6,231 bases of DNA from an uncultured Bacillus sp. (GTDB lineage Bacteria; Bacillota; Bacilli; Bacillales; DSM-1321): positions 1 to 6,231 of the forward strand of contig CAKQBC010000150.1 in NCBI GenBank assembly GCA_934215995.1, given 5' to 3'. Position 1 is the stretch's first letter. Every line of letters begins with the position of its first letter. Made by a program: the position numbers and the translations under genes. The notes below the pieces were generated by a model, which was not told the origin of the DNA, ran no database searches, and saw nothing but the letters and a program-made list of their open reading frames with translations. Positions 4,858 through 6,231 of the stretch are shown here, piece after piece.

Positions 4858-5751
4858 ATGATCAGTGATGCATCCAGAGAACATCTTGCACAAAAAGGCG
4901 CCTGGATCAGTATTTTCGCTTATCTATTCATGGCAGCACTAAAACTGACGTTCGGCTATATCGGCCACTCATCAGGCTTATGGGCTGACGGACTCAATAA
5001 CTCGACCGATATTATGGCTTCAGTTGCTGTCCTGATCGGATTGAAGATATCAGCAAAGCCGCCTGATGACGATCATCTTTACGGGCATACACGGGCAGAA
5101 ACGGTAGCATCCTTAATTACGGCATTCATTATGATGACAATCGGCATTCATGTCATCTCGCAGGCTTTTGAAAAGATGGTGGAGGGACATACAGAGAGCC
5201 CATCCCTTCTCTCAGCAGTGACAGCCTTATTCTCCGCCCTTTTTATGTTATTTATATACAGATATAATAAAAGACTCAGCCAAAAAGTAAACAATGCCTC
5301 CCTCAACGCAGTCGCTAAAGATAACCTTTCCGATGCGTTGGTCAGCATCGGCGCTTTCATAGGGATAATAGGGACTCAAGCAGGAATACTATGGCTCGAT
5401 ACTGTTGCGGCCCTGATTGTCGGGCTGATTATCTGCAAGACCGCCTGGGAAATCTTCGCGGAGGCTTCACACAGCTTAACTGACGGCTTTGATCAATCCC
5501 TTCTGAATGACATAAAAGAGACTATTTCCGGAACAGACGGAGTACTGCAAGTTTCCGACATTAAAGGCCGTATGCATGGAAATGACGTTCTTCTCGAAGC
5601 AACGATACAAGTTGAAAGTTCGCTGACAGTCATTGAAAGCCATGATATTTCAGAAGAGGTCGAAAAAACATTGAATACGCGCCATGGCATCCAGCACGCC
5701 ATCATCCATGTTGAACCATATACAGGACAAGAGCCGCTTTACTCTTCATGA
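4858..5751 (+). CDS. mneP: CDF-family cation exporter, MneP/YdfM-like (probable Mn2+ efflux)
   Basis: Cation diffusion facilitators are dimeric inner-membrane antiporters that export divalent metal in exchange for protons. The 297-aa length equals that of B. subtilis MneP (YdfM), a manganese exporter. About six membrane spans are visible (roughly 15-35, 39-62, 83-105, 116-136, 158-178, 180-200), followed by a cytosolic metal-binding domain (about 205-297). The transport site in helix 2 is ADGLNNSTD with D44 and N48. In helix 5 it is AKDNLSDA with D155 and D159. The DxxxD pattern in helix 5, in place of the HxxxD of zinc/iron exporters such as FieF, favours manganese. The cytosolic domain has H240, H262 and H284 (HVEP). 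The ATG follows GGGGGG (4846-4851) with a 6-nt spacer. No clear promoter or metal-responsive element is seen upstream, and no strong terminator downstream. The family is certain; the choice between MneP and MneS and the metal are inferred. Confidence 0.93.
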   Translation: MISDASREHLAQKGAWISIFAYLFMAALKLTFGYIGHSSGLWADGLNNSTDIMASVAVLIGLKISAKPPDDDHLYGHTRAETVASLITAFIMMTIGIHVISQAFEKMVEGHTESPSLLSAVTALFSALFMLFIYRYNKRLSQKVNNASLNAVAKDNLSDALVSIGAFIGIIGTQAGILWLDTVAALIVGLIICKTAWEIFAEASHSLTDGFDQSLLNDIKETISGTDGVLQVSDIKGRMHGNDVLLEATIQVESSLTVIESHDISEEVEKTLNTRHGIQHAIIHVEPYTGQEPLYSS

Positions 5752-5903
5752 GGCGGCACTTGTCCCATCCAGGCAAAGCGAACCTGAAATTTATCTCTGC
5801 TTTTTTGGAAATGAGTGCCGGAGAAACTCCCATTCGGCAAATCAAAACAGATGAATCACTTAATTTCGATACATCTTTACAAATTTTTTCCATAAAGAAA
5901 GGG

Positions 5904-6004
5904 ATTTCACATCATTTGAAGAATATTAATTTATGGTCACTTATATCAACCTCATTTTGAAAAGTTGGAGGTGTCATTTTGAATGCAAGCAAATGATGTG
6001 AAAT
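5904..6004. repeat. Perfect 15-bp inverted repeat bracketing the start of the last gene
   Basis: ATTTCACATCATTTG (5904-5918) recurs as its exact reverse complement CAAATGATGTGAAAT (5990-6004). The 71-nt loop contains the ribosome binding site (5967-5973) and the ATG (5983). The right arm covers codons 3-8 of the coding sequence. In RNA the arms could pair and affect translation or mRNA stability; in DNA they could be a pair of operator half-sites. Confidence 0.6.
5967..5973 (+). promoter_or_regulatory. Ribosome binding site for the last gene
   Basis: GGAGGTG lies 9 nt before the ATG at 5983. A TTG at 5979 is closer but runs into a stop after five codons, so the ATG is the start. Confidence 0.75.
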
Positions 6005-6231
6005 TCATCCACATCCTTCAGAGTTATAAATCCACATTTCTTCATGAACCACTACCCGCAGGGCCCCGCGAGGAATCCGAATTTTCTCCGTCCCATAAAA
6101 GGATTGCTCTGACCGCAATCATCGATTTTTTACTATTGTCGCTCAGCAACCCCAAAGACGAACACAAAACTGGCATGAAGGCGCTGGCACTGATCATCGT
6201 GAAGGAAGAAATCAAGTCAGGCAGCACAATC
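5983..6231 (+). CDS. N-terminal part of an unrecognised protein (3' end outside window)
   Basis: Eighty-three codons are visible and the frame is open to the window end. The peptide begins MQANDVKFIHILQSYKSTFL, has a polar Pro/Glu/Ser-rich stretch (about 22-38, including PAGPREESEFSPSHKR), then a moderately hydrophobic segment IALTAIIDFLLLSLS (about 41-55), then NPKDEHKTGMKALALIIVKEEIKSG. There is no signal peptide at the N-terminus. The middle segment contains an Asp and is more likely a buried amphipathic helix than a membrane span. The GGAGGTG ribosome binding site is convincing. The 15-bp inverted repeat spans its start region. It lies 231 nt after mneP with no clear terminator between, so read-through is possible. 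I cannot name a family. Confidence 0.7.
   Translation, partial: MQANDVKFIHILQSYKSTFLHEPLPAGPREESEFSPSHKRIALTAIIDFLLLSLSNPKDEHKTGMKALALIIVKEEIKSGSTI

Noticed and set aside
5748..5960. 70-codon frame overlapping the mneP stop by ATGA
   Set aside because: The overlap suggests coupling, but there is no ribosome binding site inside the end of mneP, and the frame reads as random sequence through an A/T-rich gap.

Overview
The window looks like chromosomal DNA of a low-to-moderate G+C member of the Bacillaceae (Bacillus, Mesobacillus, Cytobacillus or a close relative). The grounds are strong GGAGG-type ribosome binding sites, intrinsic terminators with T-tracts, a YxkF-like regulator tail next to an MsmX ATPase as in Bacillus subtilis, a CitG-type class II fumarase, an MneP/YdfM-type cation exporter, and a candidate sigma-B promoter. 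There is no insertion sequence, phage gene, CRISPR array, rRNA or tRNA.

Layout. Bases 1-139 hold the last 45 codons of a PucR/CdaR-type regulator. A short dyad and a possible promoter with a cre-like site lead into msmX (245-1342), the general-purpose ATPase of carbohydrate ABC importers, closed by a terminator at 1381-1416. A small two-helix membrane protein of unknown function follows (1662-1907). A perfect 16-bp hairpin (1936-1972) serves as a shared terminator between it and fumC, which is transcribed towards it (1986-3356, minus strand). Upstream of fumC is a 31-codon single-helix membrane microprotein on the minus strand (3477-3572) with its own ribosome binding site and terminator, so it is a separate unit. 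From there the plus strand resumes: a 103-aa protein resembling HPr without its active-site histidine (3892-4203) behind a candidate sigma-B promoter, a 23-aa hydrophobic microprotein (4338-4409) with a terminator, a 420-bp stretch that looks mostly non-coding but contains a codon-like 31-aa fragment, the CDF manganese/metal exporter (4858-5751), and the start of an unrecognised gene (5983 to the window end).

How the genes relate. msmX and fumC are housekeeping carbon metabolism (sugar import energisation; fumarate/malate interconversion in the TCA cycle), mneP is metal homeostasis, and the others are small accessory or possibly stress-related proteins. The terminators and strand switches show mostly single-gene transcription units rather than one multi-gene system. 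I do not see a clear new multi-gene system. The points most worth a second look are the HPr-like protein with its possible sigma-B promoter, the two membrane microproteins, the dyad upstream of the 31-aa one, and the 15-bp inverted repeat that brackets the start of the last gene.
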